Source: Lineus longissimus (lineage: Eukaryota; Nemertea; Pilidiophora; Heteronemertea; Lineidae). Taken from it: a DNA stretch of 64,000 nucleotides. The notes beneath the pieces were generated by a model. The model was not told the DNA's origin, ran no database searches, and was given only the letters and a program-made list of their open reading frames with translations. Position 1 is the stretch's first letter, and every line of letters begins with the position of its first letter. Location: NCBI RefSeq assembly GCF_910592395.1, contig NC_088326.1, positions 12,717,001 to 12,781,000 of the forward strand, read 5' to 3'. Below, in pieces: positions 1 through 11,465 of the stretch. The translations under genes were made by a program, and so were the position numbers.

Positions 1-72
1 CATTCACTCACACGAAACTGAATAGGATTAAGCTAAGAGTCTTAAGAATCATATCTGGATTTTCGACCTGGG
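1..72 (+). mobile_element. Family B inverted-repeat element, 3' end cut by window edge
   Basis: The stretch ending at about 72 matches the right end of the complete family B copy at 20264-20499. Both share AGAATCATATCT followed by a GATTTTCGACCT-like end, and the last 21 bases match the reverse complement of the left end of that copy at about 19 of 21 positions. Only the 3' end lies in the window. The element encodes nothing visible. Confidence 0.5.
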
Positions 73-486
73 AATGGTTTCTCCTTTCGCTTCCAAAGCA
101 TCCACGGGGTTCATATTTGAGATGGCTAAAGAAAAGGTTTTTCTTCAAAAGCTCAAAAACCTTTTTTCCTGGCAAGGGTGCAGAAAAACAAAAAATTCCT
201 CTCAACATAACCTGAGCTGGATTTTCGTCCTTTTTAAGAAAATATTCTGTACAATTCGTTGTGTTGTCACCTTTTCGAGTTAGGCCGATATCTGGCCTTA
301 CATAAACTTTAGTCAGTCATTTCAAAATACGATTTTTATGCAATAAAAGCCCTAGGTTACTCAGTTTTATTCCATATTTTGTGGAAAGAGATTATAGGCC
401 TTTGGCTAAGCGTCCATGTCCGTGCTAGTGGTTTTGCACTGTCAAGGTTGTGTATTCATACACTGTAAGAAGCATTGCTTTCACAG

Positions 487-507
487 TTTGAACCTAAAAT
501 TCATGAG
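487..507 (+). other. Possible 21-nt microexon
   Basis: A 21-base segment sits between an acceptor-like TTGCTTTCACAG and a consensus donor GAG|GTAAGTAATG. It reads FEPKIHE in phase 0 and keeps frame if included or skipped. Nothing nearby links to it, and such a short segment can arise by chance. The rest of 73-1384 shows no other supportable feature; short open frames there have no splice context or recognisable product. Confidence 0.12.
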
Positions 508-1384
508 GTAAGTAATGAGTTTCATTGCATATTTATACCCAGCACAAAATGCACTTCAACTATCCAAATAACTATATTGAGACGCTCAAGTTTCAAAAAA
601 TAGAAAGACGTGTCTTTCAAGAAGTTTCCCCCGCCTAGACGTTGATGTGAAAGAGAAAGCAGTTTCATGAAAAGGCGCAGTTTTCAGAATCAGCAAAATT
701 GAAGATAGCTAAATGATTGGTGTTATATCCTAAAAACAGCAAAATACGAAACAAAAACTGAAAAAAATCCCATCCGGCATGTCCGAATAATGAACTCCAT
801 AAAAATAAATCCACAAGCTTCTCTCAAGGCAGCCTCACCCTCTCAACTCCAGAAAAAAATGACCAAAAAAAACTTGAGTGCATAAAAACGCTCCCATTCC
901 CTTTGTCAGCTTCACCTAAGAAACTGGCCCGTAATCGGTGTTTTTATGCAAAACAGCCTACATTGATAATTGGTGAATTTGATCTGAAACGGACATTCGA
1001 GTTTGGTTCAGAGGGAGTTTGCCCACATTTCCGCATTCATTGAGGTGCATTGACACACACTTGAAGTATTCATACTTATCGTGGAAACTGCTATTTGAAC
1101 TCATTTTTGGAGTTCGATGTCAAGGTTTCGGTGACCTCGCACGGTGTATCAGCATTCCTTGATAATTTGCTTTGTTACTTTGGCCTCAATTGGTGTTATC
1201 AATATTTGGGGGTCGTCTCATGCAGGAATTGGGTTGCTAACGTCGTCCCTCGGCCTGTAAAATTGGATTCACAACTTCTCACCCTGCCTTCTTCTTCCTC
1301 TAAATATCGCCTCGGGGCTGTCCTGGGCCTGTAAAATTTGCTTCTCTATCTTCTGGATCTTTTTCTTAGACTCATCCCTTCACT

Positions 1385-1755
1385 GCAAAAGGTTGAAAAT
1401 ATGGATCATCAATGGTTCCATGATACAGAATCTCCATCATATGAGTGTTGATGGACAAATGGTCTTCTCTACCATGGGTCCATCATTGAATTTATGGAAT
1501 CCGTTATAGAATTTACGACGGGGAATTTGAACGGGAATAATTTGTAAAGAAATGGTGGTTTATTCTTATTTTCCAGAATTCTGAAGACTGTTACTCTGAT
1601 GGATATTATGATGGGACCCACTAATCTATTATCGAATCCATTATGATAGAATCTACCATGTTCCATCAGTGAATATATGACGGAATCCGATTTAAAACCT
1701 GGTTTGTGACAATCGTAGATTTTACCATGGGCCTATCAATGGTTCTCGTGAGGGA
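1385..1755. repeat. Diverged internal repeats with ATGG/CCAT-rich motifs
   Basis: The motif CTACCATG(GG)TCCATCA..GAAT.TATG..GGAATCCG appears near 1470 and again near 1654, about 184 bases apart, and related fragments (CCATCAT, GATGGAC, GAATCTACC) fill the stretch. This looks like an old tandem duplication with heavy divergence. Some similar wording recurs near 56560-56720. Unit boundaries cannot be fixed by eye. Confidence 0.35.
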
Positions 1756-4523
1756 ACCTGTTACCTGCATGGAAACTTCTTTCCTGCTATTCTAGCAATG
1801 ACCTTAAATGTCCCTGGAAAAACTGTACATCTGATCCTGATATATGGTGACGAAATAAGGCATATGGTTCTGTAGAGACAATGCCCGATACTTCCTTGGG
1901 AATTAACAATGTATAATAGACTCTTTCATTACCTGGACACTCTATCCTTAAGACATTTCAAACTTTCACACCGGCCTGGCATTATGTTCAGACACTCCTT
2001 CAATTGGTTCAAAAGTAAGACCTATTCTCAAAGTGAAAGTTCGCAGCCATCGAGATAGAAATATCTCTGAAAAAAGGCAAATTAATGATGTATAAACCCG
2101 CACAAAAGTTGTGCATGTCTAAAAACAGTCCAATGCAGCCTGTCAATTCGCAATGGATATAAAAAGTAATGGAACTGTAAACACCATTTGTAATAATGAG
2201 CGAATTTTTAAATTTTTGCCTACAGGCAGTTTTTTGTTGAAGGAATTGTGGTCTCTTCCGGAAGGTTTAATACAATATTGTCAACAGTAAGGTAGCAGCT
2301 AACAGACCACACATTATCATGGTTAAAAATGTCTTCTTCGTGGTATTATTCAAAAGAGCATGGTTAAAAATCTGTGCATTATTGGGGGGTAAATGTATGA
2401 GCAAGGCGTGAGGGTATTATGTACCCTATTCAGAACTTCCTTTGTCGTGTAATCCGTTCAGGGTGTAAAAAAACATTGTTCTGGTAGTTTGAATTATTCT
2501 ATAAATGTCATTGTTTCGAAAAGGGCTATGAAAGTTAATAGCGTTGCTGAGTGGAGGATTTTCTAAAGAAAATGCTTTGACCAGTCAATAGCTGTACTTA
2601 ACTCTTCAGCCCCCGAAAGAATGGTCTTACATTACCCAACGACATTTAAATTTTCTTAACTTTTGTGTTTATGGATAGAGGACAGTGGCTTCCTTGCATC
2701 GAAATCCAATTAGAAAATACCCCTTTCACATCGCGGAGTGTTATGATTATATGGTCCAATTGAAATCGACATGGTAATAGCAGAGAGATAAACCTTTCTA
2801 ACTTTGAAGTGTGTAAATGATAAGTCCCCTGCTAGTATCCTCAGGAGGCTGGTGTCTTCCGCACTGAATCAGTTCTATAGGGCAGCTTCATATTGTATTT
2901 TCAATTGTGCTTGTATATAAAGTGGTCTGAACGGGTGTATTTACCACCAGAAAGTTTGCAAGCATCCTTTTTCGTTCGAAGGCCTGGGCCTGGCCACTCA
3001 AAACAAGCATTATCTGTTTAGACAGAACAGGCAAATGTGCCATTCAGAAAAGTTTCAAGCATCCTTTTAGTTTGGAGAAATGACTTTTGGGAAAAGTCGG
3101 AACCAACAGCCTTTGTAGAATTCCTTCCTATCATCTATTTTCATCAACATAGTTTTGTTAGGATAACATGGATTAATGACAAAACATGTTAATATCATAA
3201 CTTTATTAAAAAAAACTCCGGAATTACCGCAGCTTTTACATGACTAATGCATAGCCTGTGGGGTACGACTCAACATCTTACATTATTTGTAAAACAAAAA
3301 GACATTTGCCTTTTTCGTCTGAGGAAAAAAGGGCAGCCGGTTTCCCTCGAGCAGTAGAATAATACACCAATATATCAGAAAATGTTCTTAGTGTCATCTT
3401 TATGCTAGGCCTACATGATAATTCGTAGGGAACATAAACCGATTGTTATTTTTACAAAAGATTGACGTGTCTTTCTCGGTTGCTTCCAAGCCCGACATTT
3501 CGTCTTGTGCAGAATATCACAATAAGCAACAAGCTAGCTTCCGCGTTTTTGTAAAATCAGAAGAAACACGTTTTCTAATACTGCTGTATCTGTTGATCTG
3601 TTGTGATAAGTCGGTGAAAGCCGTTATGCCTTTGTCTAAAAGGAAATAAAAAGCTTTTAGATAGGCGTGTTAACTATGCATATCATGAATTTACAACACA
3701 CATACATACAGGTCCTCGAGCAGTTCTTGTAAGACGTATGTACAAAACGACACAAAGGGCTGTCATGCCATGTTTACCGAATAGTCAAAAGCTTTTGTTT
3801 TTTATTGAGGGCCTTGCGGTGCTGGTGTTGTTTCCATCAGCTCTGGCTGCCATCTTGGTGCGTTTGTTGTGGAGTCCATGAACGTTGTCATGGGGAGGGC
3901 CCGCAAGACAAAACTATCGTTTGCTCTACGACTTTTCAAGTAAAACACAGCGCTGTTAAATAACTTCTGAAATATTTCCAATTCGTTGTGTTTATCAAGC
4001 TTTTGCTACAGGGCCTGGTTGTTAAAGACCCATAAGTTAGCTTTAACTTAACTTTATGTTATCTCCTTCAAATTAGCCTTAGACTTGTCCAGAATGACAA
4101 AACAGCGCAGAAAGTTGATCTGTTAAACGCCTACCGCTCTCCCCTCCTCCCCCAATGGGTCAGGTCCAATCTTGGGGTTGGGAAAGTGTAGAGTGCTGGT
4201 GTAACACCGTCCCCAAAGTACAGTTTTACATCCGACAACTTCCCAGAAGTGCGCATGCCCTCCCGCCCATGCCCGCGCGAATGCCCGCTAGGTCGAACCA
4301 GTGCAAGGCAATCACCACGGAAAACGCGTGCGCGCACGTGACCGGAGTGCCCTCTCATGGTGGTAAAGGTTTAGTCCCAGTACATTGAAGGCCTGCTCGT
4401 TCAAGAATTTTAAATTTAAAGTTGAATTTTAAATTCCAATATGTTATGTACATACGTAATGAATAGAGTCAGCAATGCCATTGTCTAAAGTGTGAATTCT
4501 GCAGGAAATTTAGGCAATATTCA
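1756..4523. other. Stretch without a supported gene
   Basis: No repeat array or gene model is convincing here. The one item worth noting is 2226-2286 on the plus strand: acceptor AATTTTTGCCTACAG, then a 61-base segment open in one frame (reads QFFVEGIVVSSGRFNTILST), then donor ACA|GTAAGG. It has no neighbour exon and I rate it near 0.15. The block 4240-4340 is locally GC-rich with repeated GCCCGCGCGAATGCCCGC-type text and no recognisable gene. Confidence 0.5.
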
Positions 4524-5003
4524 TTGCTTTACAGAAGTTATGTACAGTTACACGAACGGTGCAGGCTTTTTACGTGTACTGTCAGCTGCTTTCTTCACTT
4601 TTGGGGCTATATACCTGTACTGGGCCCGGGCTGTTATTGTATCCTGGCATTGATCGAAGTATACGTAATCTCTGCTATTGTGGAAGGTACATATCAATTT
4701 GTTTTATTCACCACTGTATTATCGAGTCCATTTCCGTTGGAGGGTATTTTTTATGCCTTGCCCGGAAGTGGTGACACTCTCATTTCCTTTTCGGCCATGA
4801 TGGAACTGGTTGATGATATTGAGAAGACTTCGACGAAGGCGAGGCGATCAAGCATGGGCCAATTGGGAACAGTTTTCCCCACGAGAGTTCCGGACACCGT
4901 CATCTCCATTCTAAGCTGTATCGGACCTGTACTGGAATACATACTAATGCTAACCCTCACTCTGGCCATTTCCTTTCACATAGTCCAGTGTCCTATACAA
5001 TAA
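4524..5003 (+). CDS. Longest open frame in the window; hydrophobic, unrecognised
   Basis: This is the longest open frame in the window (159 codons). The translation has several hydrophobic stretches: one near residues 35-70, including CILALIEVYVISAIV, and one near the C terminus (ILMLTLTLAISFHIV). A more polar middle section begins MMELVDDIEKTSTKA. It could suggest a small multi-pass membrane protein. However, a frame of about 160 codons is roughly what chance would give once in 64 kb of this composition, the antisense strand is also open for 72 codons, and the first residues do not begin at a clear ATG in good context. I do not recognise it. More likely a chance frame than a gene. Confidence 0.15.
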   Translation: MLYRSYVQLHERCRLFTCTVSCFLHFWGYIPVLGPGCYCILALIEVYVISAIVEGTYQFVLFTTVLSSPFPLEGIFYALPGSGDTLISFSAMMELVDDIEKTSTKARRSSMGQLGTVFPTRVPDTVISILSCIGPVLEYILMLTLTLAISFHIVQCPIQ

Positions 5004-6260
5004 ACAGTTAGAGAGTTCAAGACTTTTCAATACTTTGTAGAGGGAAAACAACTCAGAAAACGTGTGAATTTAGCTTTCTGCATTCCCAAACAAAGAGGGA
5101 AAACACTCAAAAACGGAAACCCTCAAAAACTGTACACGTGGTCGGGATCGGCTCCTTAAAACCTGGCTGGCGCCACGTACAAAAGGCCCCCCAAAACATG
5201 GCAAGCCATTTCTAGGAAACCTTTCTGTTTTTCCCGAAGGACGTGTGCTTGGGGTGGTTCATGCAAATATCTTTCCCAGAAGTGCTGGTTGCCTGAAGCA
5301 GTCAAAGTACTGGGTGTTCCCGTTCAACAGTTGTTCGTCAGGAGAATGGATTCTACACTAATTCAATGATTGTTTAGGTATTTATGGATCGAGAGTGGTC
5401 TTGTATCGGGCTTGAAATCCACCACATTACGATAAAAATATATGATATATGAGGGTACTTGCCATAAAAACATTTAAAAACTAACCTGATTACGTGGGCA
5501 AAAAGATGTTCCCCAGAGGCCATTAAAGTGTACTTTACTTTAGAAGCGGGCTCAAGGACACGCCATGCGCATGACGCCGCAATGTAGAGGACGCTTCGCA
5601 CATGGCATCTACACTGTACAGGGCGAGTCAATAAAACGGTATTCCAAAATGAAAGGAACGTCCAGAATATCGGTGTTCGATATTCTATTTCGCAGTTAGT
5701 GAATGCATTTATAGCTGAACTCCGCTGACCATATAGCAAGCATGGACATGACAATCTAGAAACAAACCGATGCTAAAGTAGCAACCTTGAGTCGTAGTTG
5801 AATTCATGCTGTTAGTGAAGCCTACGCAAGGAATGGCATTTATGTTGATACAGCCAAATCAAGTTTCGAATGCCAAGGAAATGTTTTCGAGCACCCTCGT
5901 AGAGGTTTTTCAAGAAATAAAAAAGTTTTTTTAGGTTCTTCACAGGTTCAAAACCATAAAGGGCTTTTCATTTTCCTCTAGGATGCATACTAGTTTTGGC
6001 TGAAAACTATTTTTTTGAATGGTCAGAAACCCCTATTTGCAAGTTTGCACTATGCACTGCACAGCTTCAGTCAGGCTCCGTTACACAACTCCACGTCTAC
6101 ATAAAACAACGCTAAAATAGAAAAGAATGAATCGACTCCATCATATCTACAGAGAAAACAATCAATGGATAAAATCTGGGTCATTGGAGCACACATTATG
6201 CTAATAACATCAACATCTCATGCATATTCAAATAAGATGAATGATCACGATGGTAAACGG
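5004..6260. other. Stretch without a supported gene
   Basis: Nothing here reads as gene, array or known element. The minus-strand open frame at 5374-5754 (126 codons) is cysteine-scattered, has no splice support and resembles nothing I know. Confidence 0.5.
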
Positions 6261-6307
6261 GCCCTGGGATTATGCAAATCAGTCCAGGGCACCTGAGCTA
6301 TTTATAG
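6261..6307 (+). promoter_or_regulatory. Octamer plus TATA-like promoter block
   Basis: ATGCAAAT, the canonical octamer bound by POU/Oct factors, lies at 6272-6279. It is framed by a 7-bp inverted repeat, GCCCTGG at 6261-6267 and CCAGGGC at 6284-6290. A TATA-like TATTTATAG follows at 6299-6307. A start site near 6330 would place about 120 bases of 5' leader before the ATG of the gene model at 6450. Octamer plus TATA is an established animal polymerase II core layout; assignment to this gene is inference from position. Confidence 0.35.
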
Positions 6308-6449
6308 CACTAAAACATGATGGATCGCGCAGCACTTGCTCACCTCGGCAATATTTCTTCTTGAAACATTATAATTGAATTCTCTTAGCGGAAGCTGGCG
6401 GTTACTGCTGCAGCAGGATGATCATCGTCGGTTGCCATGGAAACATATC

Positions 6450-6907
6450 ATGATGCAGCAAGCATTTGAGACAACAGAAGCCGCTGTTGATCCGCCGCTA
6501 TGCAGTCTTCAAATGTTAAATCGATTCGGCCGAAAAAACGGCGCTTTCAAATTTGTAAGATTACAGGTTAAAGGAATTTTCAGTTAAGTACTGGCAACTG
6601 AATTCTGAATTGTAGGCCTAATCTGAATATTCGGCTCAATGACTGCTATTTGCAGGAACCAGGAAAAGAGTCTATGTTACAATCCATGAACAGTTATTGG
6701 GCAAGATGTAGGATTATTGAAAAGTTTTGCTGCAATAGATGCTTCACAGAACGGGATGTAATCATTGTGGTTGAAAGGCTTTATGAAGCTATCAACTCAT
6801 TCGAGATGCATGTGGAAAACTTCAACCAGAAGAAACTTCAAGCTTACCACCTGACCAAAGAAAAACTGAGCGGAGAACACAATACACTGTACACCACTAC
6901 AACTTAA
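6450..6907 (+). CDS. Possible two-exon gene, 118 residues, function unknown
   Basis: Exon 1 would run 6450-6554 and exon 2 6656-6907, with a 101-base intron. Exon 1 starts at a tandem ATG ATG (MMQQAFETTEAAVDPPLCSL) and ends at donor TTT|GTAAGA in phase 0; a second in-phase donor, CAG|GTTAAA, lies at 6566/6567. The acceptor is CTATTTGCAG|GAA, also phase 0. Exon 2 reads EPGKESMLQSMNSYWARCRI, then a cysteine-containing stretch (KFCCNRCFTERDVIIVVERL), and ends in a polar tail and TAA at 6905. The composition is protein-like, with a helical VVERLYEAINSF segment. Two short out-of-frame ATGs precede the start. An octamer/TATA block lies upstream. I see no clear AATAAA just downstream, so the 3' end may differ. 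No family recognised; a faint likeness of the F-x-x-x-E-V pattern to the start of EF-hand proteins is too weak to use. Confidence 0.35.
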
Positions 6908-7126
6908 AACTAAAGTCAAATGAATTTAGAAAAAAGAACTCGAGTTGGCTTTAATAGCCGTAAGATTCACATTTCATATAAGAATAATATTGACAGAACC
7001 AGTAGAAACAGAAGAATCAGTGTCAAGCGACACGTATATGTTGTACATGTAGATGTAAGTGTACATTGAATGCCAATGCATTTTATAATGGGTCATCGTA
7101 TTCTGATAGCCAAGTACGGTACTTAC

Positions 7127-7147
7127 GCGTGGTTCTTCCGCGGTGGC
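7127..7147 (-). other. Possible 21-nt microexon, minus strand
   Basis: On the minus strand, acceptor ATACATTTACAG is followed by 21 bases reading ATAEEPR in phase 0 and a strong donor CGC|GTAAGTACC. It is frame-neutral. No partner exon was found, so chance is a real alternative. Confidence 0.12.
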
Positions 7148-7854
7148 CTGTAAATGTATCTCAATTGTAATCACAACCGTGATCACGAACATATAACCTA
7201 GAGACTATCTAAAACAGGGCCTACAAGACGTTGCAAAAGCATGTTGGCTCAGTCTCACCCAACCCTTCCCGATCACAAGCAATTTCAATGTCGTGCAGTC
7301 ATTCTGACCAAGGTTAGAAACGTGTGCTGTGTCCTTTTAATGGCATTAGTGACTATTTATTTCAGGTATAGCATTTCAGTCATTTATACACAAATTCAAA
7401 TTCAAGCTGCATGTCATAAATGTCAAACTTTTATGAGATTGCTGAGGCTACCTACGCCGCTCCACACTATACACATGATTTCTCATTTATGAACATTTCA
7501 AAAGAAATGTCATTCATCTTCTTCTTACAGTTCAAACACTGTGTGAATTTCGCTCCTCACTAATCTCCCAGCGTTATAAATATCTCGCCCTACAAGACAA
7601 TAGCGCATTAAAAGCTCCATGAAATTGATAATGATTTCATTTGCTAATGGCAAGATTCCTAACTGCATTTGCATCTAATGTGCGAACGAATTAATCAAAT
7701 ATGACGTCGTCGTTACCAAGGATATTGTTTTTCTACAGTTTAATACATCTCAAGGTTATTTTCCCAGTGATGTCAAGCGGCGCACCTGTTTCTTTTTCTG
7801 AGCTAGTGTAACGTTAGTGAGTGTCCCCTAGAAGTGTTACCTCTCTATTGTCAG

Positions 7855-7943
7855 ATAGCGGTTCAACGTTGGCTTTTCTGACCAGCGACCCAACCTTCAA
7901 AGACTGGCTAAAATGCATCATGATTATTCCTAAAGCTATACAG
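7855..7943 (+). CDS. Exon-like segment, 89 nt, product unknown
   Basis: A strong acceptor (TTACCTCTCTATTGTCAG) and a strong donor (CAG|GTAAATG) bound 89 bases. The one open frame starts with two bases of a split codon and ends in phase 0. It reads SGSTLAFLTSDPTFKDWLKC and then IMIIPKAIQ, which has ordinary protein composition. The other frames are less convincing. It lies 0.95 kb downstream of the possible gene at 6.4-6.9 kb, but that model already ends in a stop codon, so this would belong to another transcript or to an alternative form. I do not recognise the peptide. Confidence 0.25.
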
Positions 7944-8020
7944 GTAAATGAAAAAGGAGAATGTTTTGAAACTTCAATGGGATACGGGAGGCATGTTAAA
8001 GAATGGAACAGACCTGCTTT

Positions 8021-8030
8021 GTAGGCCTAC
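8021..8030. other. GTAGGCCTAC palindrome
   Basis: One of at least five exact copies of this 10-bp palindrome in the window; the others are at 48776, 50546, 60757 and 62545. Confidence 0.8.
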
Positions 8031-8354
8031 GTCGGTTAACGACAAAATCAAAATCAACCTACAAGAGGACCACGTTATTTTTGTTTTATTTCATACATCA
8101 CTAACTCTTCACAGAGAAAAAAAATGGCAGACAATGCGTTAACTCATATATTTAAACTTAGGTTGAAAGTTCTATTTCTCATTGCGCTTTGCCATGGACA
8201 GGTTCAGTTCAAAACGCTTCGTCATGTCAGGCCAGGCTACCATTTTGTTTCCTAGTTGCCACGTGCACGGTGGGTAAAGGTATTGGTTTACCTTCGCAAC
8301 ACAATAGAAACAAGGCCCTCCCATTACAGTGTTGAAGTACAATCGGATACATAA

Positions 8355-8635
8355 GGAGCTTCATGGCCTAGTGGTTTACACTGCTGGCCACCACGCAATA
8401 GGGCCCGGGTTCGATCCCAGGATCGAGAACCCAGGATCGTATGTCTGGATGAACCGGCGTGGCTTTCAAGGAACTAAAATTCCTGGCTCTTCACAGTCCT
8501 TCGAATGAGACTCAAAACCGAGGTTCCTTGTACCTGGTGTCTATGCCAGGGCAAGCTAAGAGCCCACCAAGTGAGAAACATGAGTAGCTTGCGTGTACTC
8601 TCTCGCCAAAGTGAACTTGAAACGCTGAAGAAGAA
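8355..8635 (+). mobile_element. tRNA-derived SINE with flanking target-site duplication
   Basis: The 5' head has both internal polymerase III promoter boxes in tRNA order. The A box TGGCCTAGTGG is at 8364-8374 and the B box GGTTCGATCCC at 8408-8418, 33 bases apart as in a tRNA gene. About 200 bases of unrelated body follow, ending in a GAAGAAGAA-type tail. The 10 bases just before (GGATACATAA, 8345-8354) and just after (GGATACAAAA, 8636-8645) match at 9 of 10 positions, as expected for a target-site duplication from LINE-assisted insertion. The head does not fold into a complete modern tRNA, so this is a retroposon and not a tRNA gene. SINEs of this type have no protein and rely on a partner LINE. 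Only one copy was seen. Confidence 0.75.
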
Positions 8636-8645
8636 GGATACAAAA

Positions 8646-9606
8646 TAATAAATGCGGGCCTTACGCCCCTCAAAATGAACTAAGCTTTAGTGTCATCATT
8701 TCCTCTCCTGTAAGCAACTATTTTTCTACGGCGAACTGATACCTTTCGCCACCGTGTTTACCCTCGGCCTGAACCTGTTTTTTCAACTTGGTTGTTTTGT
8801 TTCTCTCTACGCTCAGCTCAGGTTACTCTAAGCTCTTCAGATTACTCTAGCTCTGAGCCTGGAGCCCAATCAACTCGACACATTACAATTACTTCCTTCA
8901 TTCTGATCGCAAGCTCCCGTTGCATTCTTTTTTTCACCCCTTTACTGCATTTGCATTTGCTCCTACAGAATATGTAAGGAACATTGCATAGCGTACCTTG
9001 AGGGACAAAAACACAAAACCAATTCCACCCCAGCGCAACTACACACAAGACAAGATGTACATTCTCTGCACTGAACTACTGCATCAGTATTATGCATTTC
9101 GCCAAGTGTTTGTACTTATCAAGCTCAATGTATCGTTCTCACATGCTGATTGGATCAATTGGCATTTTAACGATTGTGTTACCGAAGTAACACAATGAAT
9201 ATATTATGCCATGTAGACCGGGTGAAGCATCTTCGTACTGTAGAGTGGCGACTCCAGATAGACACCAGCGTAGAGCTACAGCTTGGAGCTTTGTTCAAGA
9301 AAATGTCTAGACGATTTGTCACATATCAAACTTGAAATAATTATATTATACAATCAGAACATACCGTTGAATAGTTGTCATCGAGAGCTTCTCAACGAAT
9401 GGTCATGACGGTAGGTTTTCATTTGGAACTAAGTTTTCCCCATCCCACTCCCGTGAACACTGATGGTATTTTAAAGTGTTCATGAAACATTTCTTCAAAT
9501 ATCGTATTAAAAGATATTTGAACACAATAGCAAAACAGCCAAAGCAGAAAATGATAACGACGCTATGTAAATGACAGGCCTACCACAAATAGCGAATCGG
9601 GAGCTT
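8646..9606. other. Stretch without a supported gene
   Basis: I see nothing beyond short open frames. A minus-strand segment near 8665-8706 has good splice sites on both sides but contains stops in all three frames. Confidence 0.5.
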
Positions 9607-9750
9607 CCCAGATCAAAATATTCTAAGTTTATAAGATCTTGGTCACTTTCGTGAACATGTGATGTTCAATCGTTACATGATTCTTGTATGATTCTTACTT
9701 AAGATCCCAACTAAGAATATCATTAAAAAAATTGTATCCAACCTCCATGT
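9607..9750 (+). mobile_element. Family B element, diverged copy
   Basis: The stretch shares ATCGTTACATGATTCTTGTATGATTCTTAC and the following AAGATC-CAACTAAGA text with the complete copy at 20264-20499 (split here by substitutions). The left end CCCAGATCAAAATATTC is a degraded version of the family end; the right end is not clear. Boundaries are approximate. Confidence 0.45.
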
Positions 9751-11465
9751 ACATTTACAGGACACTTTCATTTTGAACCCGTGTTTTCATAAAATGGTCT
9801 TAGACCTGTCAGTGCCCCCTCCACATTAGCCCGTACCCCCGTAACTGACCTCACTATCAGGCCATCTGGTCTGTGGACGCTGTTCGAATTCTTGCAAAGT
9901 TCAAATTAAGTTCAGAATGGTAATAACTCACTTAAGAGAACTGTCCAGCTGAATTAAAAATGTGTACACTGCATTTTTATCAAAACTGGCAGCAATTAAT
10001 CACATTATGATACAGCAACATCCTGTGACTGGAGTTTCTGGCACCGATATTATTGTATTCCTACATTTTCATCAAATAGCCCTTTATGCAGCTAGTGGGC
10101 GATACTGTGTCTTGTTCAGTGTACGCAGAACAAATACAAGTATGGGCACTTTATCATTGACAGGAACCAAGAGAGGTATCCACTCTTTTGTAATGTATCA
10201 AAACTATTCGTGCTTCTACGAGGAAGATACCTGCACTGAATACAACGCCAAGGCCCCTTAATCTGTGTACCTGGCGCCTAAATGCTTTTAGTTTGACCCC
10301 TATTTTCTTTTTGACACAACTTAAACCAACATTCTGCTGGATGTTACTTCACTTTAGCTGGTATTTGATGGCTGAGGTGGTATTTTATGTACTTTATCAG
10401 CTTACAGCTTCTCATCATCACAATCAATATCATTCCATTATTATCACATAGGCATCCTGACCCGGCATAGTTTTATGAAACACCTTTAAGGAAATCGAGA
10501 ACATGACGAAAAAGTGTTAACTGAACAAATCTCCATTACTAATGGCATTATGAGACCTTTAGTAGGAGTGGACAAGCCGATGAATCATATCATCTGCTTC
10601 CGAAAAAGCCGGCCATCTTCAATTGACAAAAACATGTCCCTTTTCCCAGGGGATAGGATTCAAATGCGGCCTGTTTTATGGCGTCTTTCGCATTGTCGTT
10701 ACTACTATACTCTGCAATGGGCACCGATCCCTCCCCAGCCTGCCCCGATATGCTGCATCAAAAGATTAATGCGAAATATTATCTCATTCCCAGAATTTTA
10801 CAAAGGCATTTCCTACCCTTTTCATGGTGCCCCCCTGAGGTTGGCTTGGATATCTTCAAAGATTATTTAGTCAACCATTCGGCTGTCCATCCTGCCGATT
10901 AGTACTCATAGCACTAAATGATACCAATGAATAGACCCTCTTGAAGTAAGGCATTGCCATGTTGTCCAAAATAACAAATAGCATAAAGCCAGTGGAAATT
11001 AATTATCCACAAAACCCTCCCAGGAATATCCGATAGCCCACCCATGTGACTGTACGTCCTCGCATTCTCTGCTATTTCTGAAATAGCTACTTAGAATTTG
11101 AAGCTGTAAGTAAAGAATTGATCTTAAAAGTAATGATACTAACACAGCTTATAACATTACTGGTAGTCCGAAATCATTACATGACTGGTAGTCCCTACTG
11201 GTCCGTTCAGCCAAAGATGTAGCCGCTTGGCATCCCCTTTTTCGTTATCTCGTGGACCTGACGCCCTAGTTTTGAACTCAAAATAACCCCCTTCCCCTAG
11301 AAAACTGAAACACGCACGTTTACGTTGCCCTTGAGGTATCTTATTGGGTTGGGTGAGTGGTATACATGACACAAACCTTGTTTGCACACCGTCTTTACGA
11401 ATGCACCCTGGTGGGAAAATTTATTGGGGACGTGACACAGTGACTTGATAGGTTGTGCCATTGTC
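9751..11465. other. Stretch without a supported gene
   Basis: Open frames at 9962-10261 (99 codons) and 10514-10870 (118 codons) occur on the plus strand, without convincing splice sites or recognisable motifs. No repeats were detected. Confidence 0.5.

Noticed and set aside
8356-8430. tRNA gene at the A/B box pair
   Set aside because: The head lacks a complete acceptor and anticodon stem and continues into a SINE body with tail and target duplication, so it is a retroposon.
8665-8707. Minus-strand exon with good donor and acceptor
   Set aside because: Stops in all three frames; kept as a reminder that good splice sites alone occur by chance here.
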